From Azorinus chamasolen (lineage: Eukaryota; Mollusca; Bivalvia; Cardiida; Solecurtidae), in the NCBI GenBank assembly GCA_963576725.1, contig OY755240.1, forward strand, positions 32,244,620 to 32,308,619: 64,000 nucleotides of DNA, in the 5' to 3' direction. The notes beneath the pieces were generated by a model. It did not search any database. It was not told the DNA's origin and worked only from the letters and a program-made list of their open reading frames with translations. Below are positions 50,968-60,834 of this stretch, piece after piece. Positions within the stretch are counted from its first letter, which is position 1, and each line of letters opens with the position of its first letter. The position numbers and the translations under genes were made by a program.

Positions 50968-52799
50968 AACAAGAGGGCCAGAATGGCCCTGAAGCGCTCA
51001 CCAGACAATCAGAGGAGTAGATTTTCAAAGTTTTCACTATATGTTTCTATAGAAAACTAGCCTGCCCAGAGGCGGGGCTAATTTTGACCGAAGAGGCACA
51101 ATTTATATAACTTTTATAGAGGACCTGAACATGATCTTATGTGCCAAATATGAAAGTTGAGAACCTTCCAGTTTCAGGGAAGAAGATTTTCAAAGTTTTC
51201 ACTATGTTTCTATTGAAAACTGGCTACCCCTGGGGCGGGCCAATTTTGACCCCTGGGGCATAATTTATATAACTTTTGTAGAGGACCTGAACATGATGCT
51301 ATGTGCCAAATATGAAAGCTGAGAGCCTTCCAGTTTCAGAGAATAAGATTGTCAAAGATTTCACTATTTGTTTCTATTGAAAACTGCCCACCCCTGGGGC
51401 AGGGCCAATTTTGACCCAAGGGCCCTAATTTACATAACTTTTGTAGACCACCTGAACATGATGCTCTGTGCCAAATATAAAAGTTGAGAGCCTACCAGTT
51501 TCAGAGAAGAAGTTTTTCAAATATTTCACTATTTGTTTCTATTGAAAACTGCCCACCCCTGGGGTGGGACAAATTTTGACCCCGGGGCCATAATTTATAT
51601 AACTTTTGTAGAGGACCTGAACATGATGCTATGTGCCAAATATGAAAGCCGAGAGCCTTCCAGTTTCAGAGAATAAGATTGTCAAAGATTTCACTATTTG
51701 TTTCTATTGAAAACTGCCCACCCCTGGGGCAGGGCCAATTTTGACCCAAGGGCCCTAATTTACATAACTTTTGTAGACCACCTGAACATGATGCTCTGTG
51801 CCAAATATAAAAGTTGAGAGCCTACCAGTTTCAGAGAAGAAGTTTTTCAAATATTTCACTATTTGTTTCTATTGAAAACTGCCCACCCCTGGGGTGGGAC
51901 AAATTTTGACCCCGGGGCCATAATTTATATAACTTTTGTAGAGGACCTGAACATGATGCTATGTGCCAAATATGATAGTTGAGAACCTTCCAGTTTCAGA
52001 GAAGAAGATTTTCAAATATTTCACTGTATGTTTCTATTGAAAACTGGCTACCCCTGGGGCGGGGCCAATTTTGACCCTAGGTGCATAATTTATACAACTT
52101 TTGTAGAGGACCTGAACATGATGCTATGTGCCAAATATGAAAGCTGAGAGCCTTCCAGTTTCAGAGAAGAAGATTTTCAAAGATTTCACTATTTGTTTCT
52201 ATTGAAAACTGCCCACCCCTAGGGCGGGGCCAATTTTGACCCTGGGGCCATAATTTATATAACTTTTGTAAAGGACCTGAACATGATGCTATGTGCCAAA
52301 TATGAAAGCTGAGAGCCTTCAAGTTTCAGAGAAGAAGATTTTCAAAGATTTCACTATTTGTTTCTATTGAAAACTGCCCACCCCTGGGGCGGGGCCAATT
52401 TTGACCCCAGGGCCATAATTTATATAACTTTTGTAGAGGACCTGAACATGATGCTATGTGCCAAATATGAAAGTTGAGAACCTTCTGGTTTCAGAGGATA
52501 AGATTTTCAAAGTTTTACTATATGTTTCTATTGAAAACAAGGCACCCCTGGGGCGGGGCCAATTTTGACCCCAGGGCCATAATTTATATAACTTTTGTAG
52601 AGGACCTAAAGATGATACTATGTGCCAAAGATGAAAGCTGAGAACCCTGTAGATTCAGAGGAGAAGATTTTTTAAAGGTTCAAATTGTTGACGACTGACG
52701 ACGCACGACGGACGACTGACGACGGACGACGCACGCCGACGGACATCAGGCAATCACAAAAGCTCACCCTGAGCACTTTGTGCTCTGGTGAGCTAAAAA
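50968..52799 (+). mobile_element. HP element with about ten 160-bp core repeats
   Basis: AACAAGAGGGCCAGAATGGCC, AGCGCTCACCAG. Unit holds CTGGGGCGGGGCCAATTTTG, CATAATTTATATAACTTTTG, AGAGGACCTGAACATGATGC and TGTGCCAAATATGAAAG. A 320-bp double unit is duplicated near 51300-51960. Tail GACGACGCACGACGGACGAC, then CTCACCCTGAGCACTTTGTG and GGTGAGCTAAAAA. Confidence 0.9.
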
Positions 52800-53140
52800 C
52801 ACAACATCCGAACAAAAAAATGAATAACAAACAACAATTTATAAAATGAAAACACAGAATACGAACAAAAATTGAATAACAAACATGTAACAAAAAGTTA
52901 AAATTTGCAATAATAATACAAATGATGACATACAAAAGAGCATAATGGCATAAACATAGCATAATGAATGAACTGGCGGATATCCCCTTCCATACATATT
53001 GTGATATATCAGAGATAAAATCTTGGCCGCCTGTGTGGCTGCATGTGCATAAGCAATCATCAATAATTTATACTCTACAATGTTTGTACTTATCTGTCCT
53101 GTCATGCATATAGCTATAATATATAGCATCCTAGTAACAA
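52800..53140. other. AT-rich flank with inverted GGATATCC motif
   Basis: GGCGGATATCCCCTTCC at 52976 is the inverse of the motif at 48547. A hydrophobic open frame on the minus strand (52839-53147) has no family I recognise. Confidence 0.4.
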
Positions 53141-53430
53141 AATTCACTCCATAATAAATACGCCTTTTAACCCTTTTGCTTTTCTATGTTTATTCCAAAT
53201 TTCAATACCTACTGAATATTCATTAGAAAGTAAAGAAACAGAATCATCAAATTCCACTAGCAAACAAAGCAGACACTGGTCAGACGTCTGATCTGGGTCT
53301 ACTTTGTTTGCAAGGAAATTAAGAGTTAAAACCTTTACAAACAGGGTAGACTCATATCAGTCGGCTCCAGCAGGACACATCTGATCAGGGTCTGCTCTGT
53401 TTGCTGATGAAATCATACAAATGATTATAC
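53141..53430 (+). mobile_element. Family B MITE split by a B2 MITE
   Basis: AATTCACTCCATAATAAATAC ... CCTTTTAA, then after the insert TTAAAACCTTTACAAACAGGG and a full hairpin to GCTGATGAAATCATAC. Confidence 0.8.
53167..53329 (-). mobile_element. Family B2 MITE nested in B, shortened
   Basis: TTAACCCTTTTGCTTTTC to GAAATTAAGAGTTAA. The GTTCCACC section is deleted and the hairpin reduced to CAGACGTCTG. Confidence 0.8.
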
Positions 53431-53615
53431 AGTTGAACTACGTTAACTCGAACTTCATGGGACCATACAAATTAGTTAGAGATAACAGAAGTTTGAGTTA
53501 TCTGATTTCTAATCTGAACAATTTCTCGAGTTCGCAGCTTAATACAGGTCTAAAGTAATGCTCAAAGCTCCTGTAGGAGCTTTGAGCATTACTTTAGACC
53601 TGTATTAAGCATCAA
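53428..53615. mobile_element. K-like (TA) element with 78-bp palindrome
   Basis: ACAGTTGAACTACGTTAACTC start; GCTTAATACAGGTCTAAAGT / ACTTTAGACCTGTATTAAGC arms meet at GAGCTCCTGTAGGAGCTT. The far TA end is missing. Confidence 0.75.
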
Positions 53616-53667
53616 CAATTGTGTTTCTAGATATCTGTAGCAATACAGTTTAGAGCAATTCTGTATT

Positions 53668-53915
53668 TTAACCCTTCGCTTGCTATTCTCATCAATATAC
53701 CTACCTGTAAATAGTGAAGACCAAGATGAGACAGCTCCTGCAGGAGCTGTCTCATCAGGGTCTGCACTATTTACAAGTTGATTGTGCAACCAGTGCACTC
53801 CACAGCATGATTCACCGCGAAATACTTGTACACAGTGAAGATATATGTAATTATACAACAGGGCATGGGTAAAGAAGGAGATATGTATTTTAAAATTCAG
53901 CAAGCGAAGGGTTAA
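53668..53915 (+). mobile_element. Family Q (TTAA) MITE, full length
   Basis: TTAACCCTTCGCTTGCT to AGCAAGCGAAGGGTTAA, 17-bp perfect inverted ends. Core GAGACAGCTCCTGCAGGAGCTGTCTC. The open frame over it (53589-53903) is not a gene. Confidence 0.92.
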
Positions 53916-54178
53916 GTGTTGGAAGGCCTAAAGTGTTTGTTCGAGTTGTACATATACAGATTTTGCCACTCATCAAAATGGTACTCAGGATGTAGATCAT
54001 GCATATTCATGGGGTAATTATGAATCCATCATACAGGAAGTGAGGTCATCAAATAATACCAGTGTGAATATGCTGAGATACTCTTATAAATAAACACTAT
54101 CGGATTCCTCTAAGTATTCGGACACCCAGTCTCCCTTCTCCATAGATTAACTTTAAATTAGACTGACAAAGCAGCCAG
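53916..54178. other. No clear feature
   Basis: A B-like scrap (GCATATTCATGGGGTAA) and TAAGTATTCGGACACCCAGTC, the latter related to the 62-bp minisatellite unit at 24235. Confidence 0.5.
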
Positions 54179-54600
54179 AATGACAGATAAAGGTGCGTTC
54201 TCAGATACTAAAATCGTCATTTCTCCACCAAACCCTATGTTGTGACCACCTTTAAAATCGCCTCGAAGAGACAATTCTTAATTAAGAGTCACCAGGTCAC
54301 AACATAGGGTTTGGCGAAGAAATAAAGGAGTTATTCATGAAAACCTTTTAACCCTTTCCTCCATAAATACGCCTTTCTACGCCTCTGTAAAAGTCACTTT
54401 TTGAAACCATTGTGATAAATAGAACATTTGCTCCTAAGGAGCAAATGCTCTATTTATCACAATGGTTTCAGAACCACAAAATTCTAAAAAAAAATCCTTT
54501 TCTCTAGTTAATGCTCCTTTTTGGTAGATTCATTCAAAGAGGTTGGATCTAAAAATAGCCTATGAGGTAATGGGTTAATTTACACATCTGGACCTCTGGC
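54179..54600. mobile_element. Family C palindrome split by a family A MITE
   Basis: CCACCAAACCCTATGTTGTG / CACAACATAGGGTTTGGCG. The right arm breaks at AAAACCTTTTAA and resumes TTTACACATCTGGACCTCTG. Confidence 0.88.
54348..54578 (-). mobile_element. Family A MITE nested in C
   Basis: TTAACCCTTTCCTCCATAAA to GAGGTAATGGGTTAA. Only one base differs in the hairpin (AGAACATTTG). Confidence 0.92.
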
Positions 54601-54700
54601 AGCATATAATGTAGACCCTGATCAAAATGCTCCTTTAGGAGCAGAAAGATCTGGGTCTGCACAATCTGCTTTAGTTTGTCTGTTCGAAGACTTAGGGTAA
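54600..54700. repeat. Family L palindrome
   Basis: TGTAGACCCTGATCAAAATGC / AAGATCTGGGTCTGCAC, CTCCTTTAGGAG centre. Confidence 0.65.
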
Positions 54701-54707
54701 ATAGTGT

Positions 54708-54817
54708 ACAATATATACCACAGAGTCGCCATAGTAAGACCTCCATACAACAGTCACTCAAAACAATATATACCAGAGTCATCACAGTAAGACCTCCGTA
54801 CAACAGTCACTCAAAAC
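54708..54817. repeat. Tandem duplication, about 57-bp unit
   Basis: AATATATACCACAGAGTCGCC ... CAACAGTCACTCAAAAC is repeated once with small differences. Confidence 0.8.
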
Positions 54818-54828
54818 ATGTCTACTTT

Positions 54829-54988
54829 AAGACGTGTAAATTAAAACATTTTCAAGAATAACTCCTTTATTTCCCCACTAAACCCTATACTGTGACCACT
54901 CTTTAGAATCGTCTCAAAGAGACGATTCTAAAGAGTGGTCACAGTATAGGGTTTGGTGGAGAAATATGCACCCTTATCTGTAGCTCAG
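54829..54988. mobile_element. Family C palindrome, near-perfect
   Basis: AAACCCTATACTGTGACCAC / GTGGTCACAGTATAGGGTTT with GAATCGTCTCAAAGAGACG centre. Confidence 0.9.
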
Positions 54989-55342
54989 CATGACTTTCAT
55001 CCTAAATATAGCAACATCTGTTTAGAAAACACAGAAATAAACTTGTTTTCAGTGGTGGTTGTAGAGGTATTTTACTGTATTTATTTGCAGACCCTCGTCT
55101 GAGTCTTTTGTTTGAAAATCACTAAAATCATCACAGACACCAATTCTCTTTGTGCAGCTCAGGTCTGAGATAATTTGTCAAAGCTTAATCAACTGAAGCA
55201 TTTTACCGGCTCCTGAAACTGTTAGCAAAAGGATTAAGAGAGAAAACACAGAGTTTAAACAAACCACATAAAATACAGTAATTAAACCGGAGGGCTGAAT
55301 CTGTAACAATACAATCAAAATTACAAGTCAACACACTATACA
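54989..55342. other. No recognisable feature
   Basis: Intron sequence. TTGTAGAGGTATTTTACTGTA near 55060 is a lone D-type end. Confidence 0.5.
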
Positions 55343-55586
55343 ACAACCCCTTCCCTTATATAAAGCTTTTTACACCTCAGTTGCAAACAGAGTAGACCCT
55401 GATAAGATAGCTCCTGTAGGGGCTGTCTGATCAGGGTCAGCTCGGTCTGCTTATGGAATTATATAGATCTGAGCCTACAGTTTTTATCTCAGCCAAAAAT
55501 TCCTTTGAAAATGTTACATTGTAAATATTAAGTTAATGAATATTCAGAAAGTAATCAATATTCATGTATAAATATTCATAAGGGAA
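55343..55586 (+). mobile_element. Family B MITE
   Basis: CAACCCCTTCCCTTATATAA, arms GCAAACAGAGTAGACCC / GGGTCAGCTCGGTCTGC, tail with duplicated TATTCA motifs. Confidence 0.78.
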
Positions 55587-55741
55587 AGAGCTGTAAGGGA
55601 TAACACTGAGCTGTAAATAAGAGGCCTATGAATTAGCAAATCTACTAACAATATTTTTTATATTTCTCTGCCAAAGCTTTGTTTGTTTTTCCTCATTAAA
55701 AACACCTCTCTAAGGCAAGCATAATGAGTATGCACCTTACA

Positions 55742-55915
55742 GAGCAACAGATAAACAGTATTAAAATCATCATTTCTCCATCAAACCCTATGTTGTGACC
55801 ACTCTGTAGAATCGTCTCGAAGAGACCATTCTAAAGAGTGAAACCTAGGGATTGGTGGAGAAATAAAGAAGTTAGTCTTGAAAATGTTTTAATTTATGCA
55901 TTTTATCTGAACCTC
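55742..55915. mobile_element. Family C palindrome, right arm short
   Basis: CATCAAACCCTATGTTGTGAC / GAAACCTAGGGATTGGTGG. Confidence 0.78.
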
Positions 55916-55924
55916 TGATCTGAT

Positions 55925-56108
55925 CTGGGTCCATGCTTATAAAGCTTTTAGTTGAGTCTGAGTTTCGTTCTCAAGCTTTTGATTGGTCAGATTTGAGTTC
56001 TCAAGCTTTTGATTGGTCAGATTTGAGCCAAAGGCTCAAATCTGACCAATCAAATGCTTGAGAACGTTCTCAGACTCAACTAAAAGTTTTATAAGCATGG
56101 ACCCAGAT
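55925..56108. mobile_element. Family F palindrome, full length
   Basis: GGTCCATGCTTATAAAGC / TTTATAAGCATGGACC ends; AGCTTTTGATTGGTCAGAT twice on the left arm; GAGCCAAAGGCTC centre. Confidence 0.85.
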
Positions 56109-56206
56109 CTTATCTAAATAGCTAAAATGAAGTCCATCCAATCAAGAGGAAAGGTGCATTACGGCTTCCCAAACAGTAAACTCAATACCAACTATACATC
56201 ATACAT

Positions 56207-56455
56207 TCACCATTTACCTAAAAGAAAAGCCTTTTCATGCCTTTGCAAACAGACTCAGATCAGACAGCCCCTGTAGGAGTCTTCTGATCAGGGTCTGCTC
56301 TGTAATATGCATAAACAGAATAATAGAGATCAGATTCTTGTTTCTGCCATGGCTTAATGTTTTTCTGTTCATATGATATCATAATTTATGCCATTATAAA
56401 AATATCCAATAATTAATATTCATGATGTTATGCCTACTCTTGAAGTAAATGGTAA
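56207..56455 (+). mobile_element. Family B MITE, ends decayed
   Basis: CACCATTTACCTAAAAG, GCAAACAGACTCAGATCAG, GGTCTGCTCTGTAATATGC, AATTAATATTCATGATG. Confidence 0.7.
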
Positions 56456-56535
56456 ACCTTTAGCTTGCTGAACAAAACTTCATTTATAGAAGCCATCTTC
56501 AATTCAGATTTGGAAACATACTCTTTTTTTAAAAG

Positions 56536-56603
56536 TCAAACAGTTTGGATCTTGATGACTCAATCATTTACTTTGTTTCTCATCTAGATCCAAACTATTT
56601 ACA
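56536..56603. mobile_element. Family G palindrome
   Basis: CAAACAGTTTGGATCTTGATG / CATCTAGATCCAAACTATTT. Confidence 0.75.
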
Positions 56604-56678
56604 ATCATGGATTCAACTATCATGCTAAAGGTTAGCAGTCTACCAGTCTACAACCTTTCAATTGAGACCTTTAAGATA

Positions 56679-58536
56679 ACAAGAGATGTTTGTAAAACAT
56701 GTATACCCCCCCCCCCCCCCAAGACCCCCTGACCTTTGATCTAGTGACCTCAACTATAGAGGTCATCTAGCGGTCATGACTAATCACCACAGCAACTTTG
56801 AATATCCTAAGCCAAACCACTGATCATTTATTGATCTGAAAACATTTCACATATTAAGGTCATGGTGACCTTGACCTTTGACCTAGTGACCTCAACAACT
56901 TTAGGGGTCATCAAGTGGTCACAACCAACTACCACAGCAAGTTTGAAGATCCCGAACCAAACCATTGAGCAGTTATTAATTGGAAACCATTTCATCAGTT
57001 AAGGTCATGATGACCTTGATCTTTAACCTAGTGACCTCAAAATCAATAGGGGTCATCTAGTTGTCATGACCAACCACCACAGCAAGTTTGAAGATCCTAA
57101 GACAAACCCTTGAGCAGTTATTAATCGCAAACCATTTCACCAGTTAAGGTCATGGTGACCTTGACCTTTGACCTAGTGACCTCAAAAATAATAGGGGTTA
57201 TCTAATGGTCATGACCAACCACCACAGCAAGTTTGAAGATCCTAAGCCAAACCCTTGAGCAGTTATTGATCGCAAACCATTTCACCAGTTAAGGTCATGG
57301 TGACCTTGACCTTTGACCTATTGACCTAAAAAACATTAGGGCTCATCTAGTTGTCATGACCAACCACCTAAGCAAATTTGAAGATTCTAAGCCAAACAAT
57401 TGAGCAGTTATTGATCAGAAACCATTTTACAAGTTAAGGTCATGGTGACCTTGACCTTTGACCTAATGACCTCAAATACAATAGGGGCCATCCAGTTGTC
57501 ATGACCAACTACCGCAGCAAGTTTGAAGATTCTAAGCCAAACAATTGAGCAGTTATTGATCAGAAACCATTTTACAAGTTAAGGTCATGGTGACCTTGAC
57601 CTTTGACCTAATGACCTCAAATACAATAGGGGCCATCCAGTTGTCATGACCAACTACCGCAGCAAGTTTGAAGATTCTAAGCCAAACCCTTGAGCAGTTA
57701 GTGATCGGAAACCATTTGACCAGTTAAGAGCATGGTGACCTTGACCTTTGACCTAGTGACCTAAAAAGCAAAGGGGTCATCTAGTGGTCATTACCAACCA
57801 CCACAGCAAATTTGAAGATCCTAGGCCAAACCCTTGAGCAGTTATCGATCGCAAACCATTTCACCCTTTAAGGTCATGGTGACCTTGACCTTTGACCTAT
57901 TGACCTAAAAAACAATAGGACTCATCTAGTTGTCATGACTAACCACCTAAGCAAATTTGAAGATCCTAAGCCAAACCCTTGAGCAGTTATTGATCAGAAA
58001 CCATTTTACCAGTTAAGGTCATGGTGACCTTGACCTTTGACCTAGTGACCTCAAAATCAATAGGGGTCATCCAGTGGTCATGACCAACTACCACAGCAAG
58101 TTTGAAGATTCTAAGCTAAACCCTTAAGCAGTTATTGATCGGAAACCATTTAACCATTTAAGGTCATGGTGACCTTGACCTTTGACCTAGTGACCTCAAA
58201 ATCAATAGGGGTCATCTAGTGGTCATGACCAACCACCACAGCAAGTTTGAAGATCCCAAGCCAAACCCTTGAGCAGTTATTGATCGGAAACTATTTCACC
58301 ATTTTAGGTCATGGTGACCTTGACCTTTGACCTAGTGACCTCAAAAACAATAGGGGTCATCTACTTGTCATGACCAACCACCACAGCAAGTTTGAAGATT
58401 CTAGGCCAAGTCGTTTATTAGTTATCGTTCGGAAACCATCGATCTACCGACCGACAGACCGACCGACCGACCGACCTACCGACCGACATGTGCAAAGCAA
58501 TATACCCCCATTTTTTCAAAAGGGGGGTATAAAAAT
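56679..58536 (+). mobile_element. HP element with about eleven 143-bp core repeats
   Basis: AACAAGAGATGTTTGTAAAAC, TATA plus a 15-base C run. Unit holds GGTCATGGTGACCTTGACC, TTTGACCTAGTGACCTCAA, AGGGGTCATCTAGTGGTCAT and CCACAGCAAGTTTGAAGAT. Tail of (GACC)n-type CCGACCGACCGACC, then hairpin TATACCCCC ... GGGGGGTATA and AAAAAT. A short plus-strand frame (58370-58603) derives from the tail. Confidence 0.92.
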
Positions 58537-58691
58537 ACTGCTATTACTGGTCAGACCTGATTTCAATATCACACCCTGGTCCACTGGTCTATACTGTTCA
58601 TGAAGTCACAGGGCATCTTTCCTCATGATAAGACTCCAGTAACTAATTACAACAATCTCAATCTTTATCAAATTCCTGGCATTCACTTCGT

Positions 58692-58857
58692 TTAGCCTTT
58701 ATCTAATAGAAACACCTTTTCATGGCTTCAGAAACAGTAGACCCAGATCAGATGGCTCCTGTAGGAGTCATCTGTTCAAGGTCTGCTCTGTTTGTAATGA
58801 CATAATATAGATCTGATATAGAATTCTTGCATAAATATTCATGAAATAAAGAGTTAA
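58692..58857 (+). mobile_element. Family B MITE, tail shortened
   Basis: TTAGCCTTTATCTAATAG, GATGGCTCCTGTAGGAGTCATC core, AATAAAGAGTTAA. Confidence 0.8.
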
Positions 58858-59019
58858 GCATACTTCAAAGTGTACTGGCCTGAAATTGATTTTGAAAACC
58901 ATTGATAAATAACTGTATTCTCCCTAATAACCTCCCCAATCTAATGATAACCCCTACTTCTGAGGACAAACTGAGGAATAACTAAAAACTTACTTAAACT
59001 CTAATTAAAGAACTTTAGT

Positions 59020-59255
59020 GAGCAAGCTCACATACCCCACACCGCCACATTGTCAGAAAAAACAAGAGATTCCCCATGACAGATTCCTCTGAAAATCAAA
59101 CTCATCTAAGCTTTTATTCATGACAATTCTTAAAGCAAATTTGAAATAAATTGGTCAAAAAATCAAAGTGCTAGATGAGCAACAATGTATTATGATACAC
59201 GGACAGACGGGAAAAAACTACAAACCCTGAGCAACTTCGTTGTGTGGGGTATAAA
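59020..59255 (+). mobile_element. Short HP element
   Basis: GCAAGCTCACATACCCCACAC, AACAAGAGATTCCCCATGAC, ACACGGACAGACGG, GAGCAACTTCGTTGTGTGG and GGTATAAATA. 5' ATACCCCACAC and 3' GTGTGGGGTAT are inverted repeats. Confidence 0.7.
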
Positions 59256-59271
59256 TATAAGATTTTCAAAA

Positions 59272-59375
59272 TACAGGTGGTAGCTTAATGCAGACTAAAG
59301 GCAATACAGAAAGCTCCCCTAGGAACTTTCTACATTGTTTTCATTCTGCATTAAGCAGCCACTTGTGTACAAAAT
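59272..59375. mobile_element. Family K hairpin
   Basis: AGGTGGTAGCTTAATGCAG / CTGCATTAAGCAGCCACTTG, AAAGCTCCCCTAGGAACTTT centre. TA ends lost. Confidence 0.65.
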
Positions 59376-59389
59376 GCAAGTAGCTCCTT

Positions 59390-59616
59390 TTAACCCATTT
59401 GCTCCCACGATCCCATGTATGGGACGAAGGCAAACAGTGTAGACTCTGATCAGACGCCGCATAATGTGGCGTCTGATCAGTCTTCACTGTTTGCTGATAG
59501 GAAATTCAATATAAAACAAAACAAAAATGAAAATTTAGACCAGACATCCCTTAGATAAAAGATAGACCAATCCAATATATATGCATGGAAGAATCCACTG
59601 GGAGCAAATGGGTTAA
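59390..59616 (+). mobile_element. Family J (TTAA) MITE, full length
   Basis: TTAACCCATTTGCTCCCA to GGGAGCAAATGGGTTAA. Core CAGACGCCGCATAATGTGGCG. Confidence 0.9.
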
Positions 59617-59682
59617 AAAATGTTATATCCCAGTGGGCATTTATTAGAGATGATACAGTATGTAAATTCTGCATCAAAATGT

Positions 59683-59741
59683 TGAACAGCCACAGTCCTG
59701 ATGAGACAATCAACTGGGCCTCTCATCAGGATCAAAACTGC
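59683..59741. repeat. Family G-like hairpin
   Basis: ACAGTCCTGATGAGAC / CTCTCATCAGGATC. Confidence 0.55.
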
Positions 59742-59795
59742 AAATGTATTTCAAAAGTAAACACATAAACAGAAATTGATTGGATTCAAATTACC

Positions 59796-60008
59796 GTAAC
59801 CCTTTACTCCATGTATATTTGATTAATTAGATGACTATTTAAATGGCATACTAACACACGAAACTTCGGACTTAACAGAAACTTCAGAATCAATTCCATA
59901 TGCAAACAGAGCAGACCCTGATCAGACGGCTCCTACAGGAGCTGTCCAATCTAGGTCTACTATGTTTGCAAAGGCGTTAAAAGGTGAATATATGGAGAAA
60001 AGGGTTAA
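59796..60008 (-). mobile_element. Family B MITE
   Basis: GTAACCCTTTACTCCATG to GGAGAAAAGGGTTAA. CAGACGGCTCC / GGAGCTGTC core. Confidence 0.82.
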
Positions 60009-60029
60009 TAATCCAAAGTATTCTGACAA

Positions 60030-60115
60030 ACTTCGACAAATAGTGCTGACCAAGACCTGAAGGAGCCATTTGACCAGAGTCCACAACATTTCTTACTATG
60101 TCAGTCCAATCTAAT
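60030..60115. repeat. Family L-like remnant
   Basis: GACAAATAGTGCTGACCAAG and CCAGAGTCCACAACATTTC. Confidence 0.45.
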
Positions 60116-60123
60116 TTACATTT

Positions 60124-60188
60124 CGAGGGCTTGGTGCAAAACTATTCTAACTCCTTCACAAAGTGAATAGTTTTGCACCAAGCCCTCG
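60124..60188. mobile_element. Family E palindrome, one arm shortened
   Basis: CGAGGGCTTGGTGCAAAACT / AGTTTTGCACCAAGCCCTCG; ATTT on both sides (60120-60123, 60189-60192). Confidence 0.87.
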
Positions 60189-60216
60189 ATTTGCTTAAAT
60201 TAACTTTGCCAAGGGA

Positions 60217-60305
60217 ATATGAATGACAAACAGGGCAGATCCTGATCAAGGGGGCTCCACCAGGAACCCTCTGGTCTGGGTCTACACTGTTTGCAAAGGT
60301 TAGTA
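60217..60305. repeat. Family N/I hairpin fragment
   Basis: AATGACAAACAGGGCAGATCC / GGGTCTACACTGTTTGC, GGGGCTCCACCAGGAACCC. Confidence 0.6.
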
Positions 60306-60834
60306 CACGCATTTCCCCTTAGTAGGTCAAAAAGACCCAGTAGCCCTTCTCCACCACTTTGTGACACTAAACAAACCAATTTGGCACCATTTTATAACTT
60401 TATCTGAGCAAACCTGAGTCACAAATGGAGAAGACCCTGGTCAAACTGCTCCCTAAAACCCAAGTTGTATGGCAGCCGTAAGATCCCTTAAATCAAAAGA
60501 TTTCTGCAGCAGCCATAGAAATCTGCATTGCCCGCACGGCTGCAGTACCCTGATGTGGAATTTTAAAATAAGCTGTCTACACAAATTCAAAATACACCGT
60601 ACGTCAGGAATTCTAACGACAGTCATGTAAATACTATTGGCCATACAAATGTTAGACCATACGGCCGATGTGTCAAATGTGACATTAGGACCAGTTTGAT
60701 CTGTATGTTCACTATTTCCAAAAGTTTGTCTGAATATTTTGAATAACATGGATATATCTAACAGTGAGCTGGTACTTAAGACCATCGATGTAGTGACCAC
60801 TATAGCCATGGGACAGCCTTGTCAGCATACTTAC
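60306..60834. other. Intron directly 3' of a GRK2 exon, unassigned
   Basis: Contains an L-like arm (AGAAGACCCTGGTCAAACTG) near 60430 and otherwise unique sequence. The minus-strand open frames here are read-through of the exon and intron. Confidence 0.5.

Noticed and set aside
52839..53147. Hydrophobic 102-codon minus-strand frame
   Set aside because: AT-rich sequence gives Leu/Ile/Phe-rich frames by chance; only the short YGRGYPP stretch recurs (reported separately).
60453..60809. 118-codon minus-strand frame beside the GRK2 exon
   Set aside because: It lies in intron past the donor site and shows no family similarity.
28855..60834. A third copy of the alternative GRK2 exon
   Set aside because: No further YSK-A-EHV coding segment with splice sites was seen by eye in this intron, though a diverged copy could be missed.
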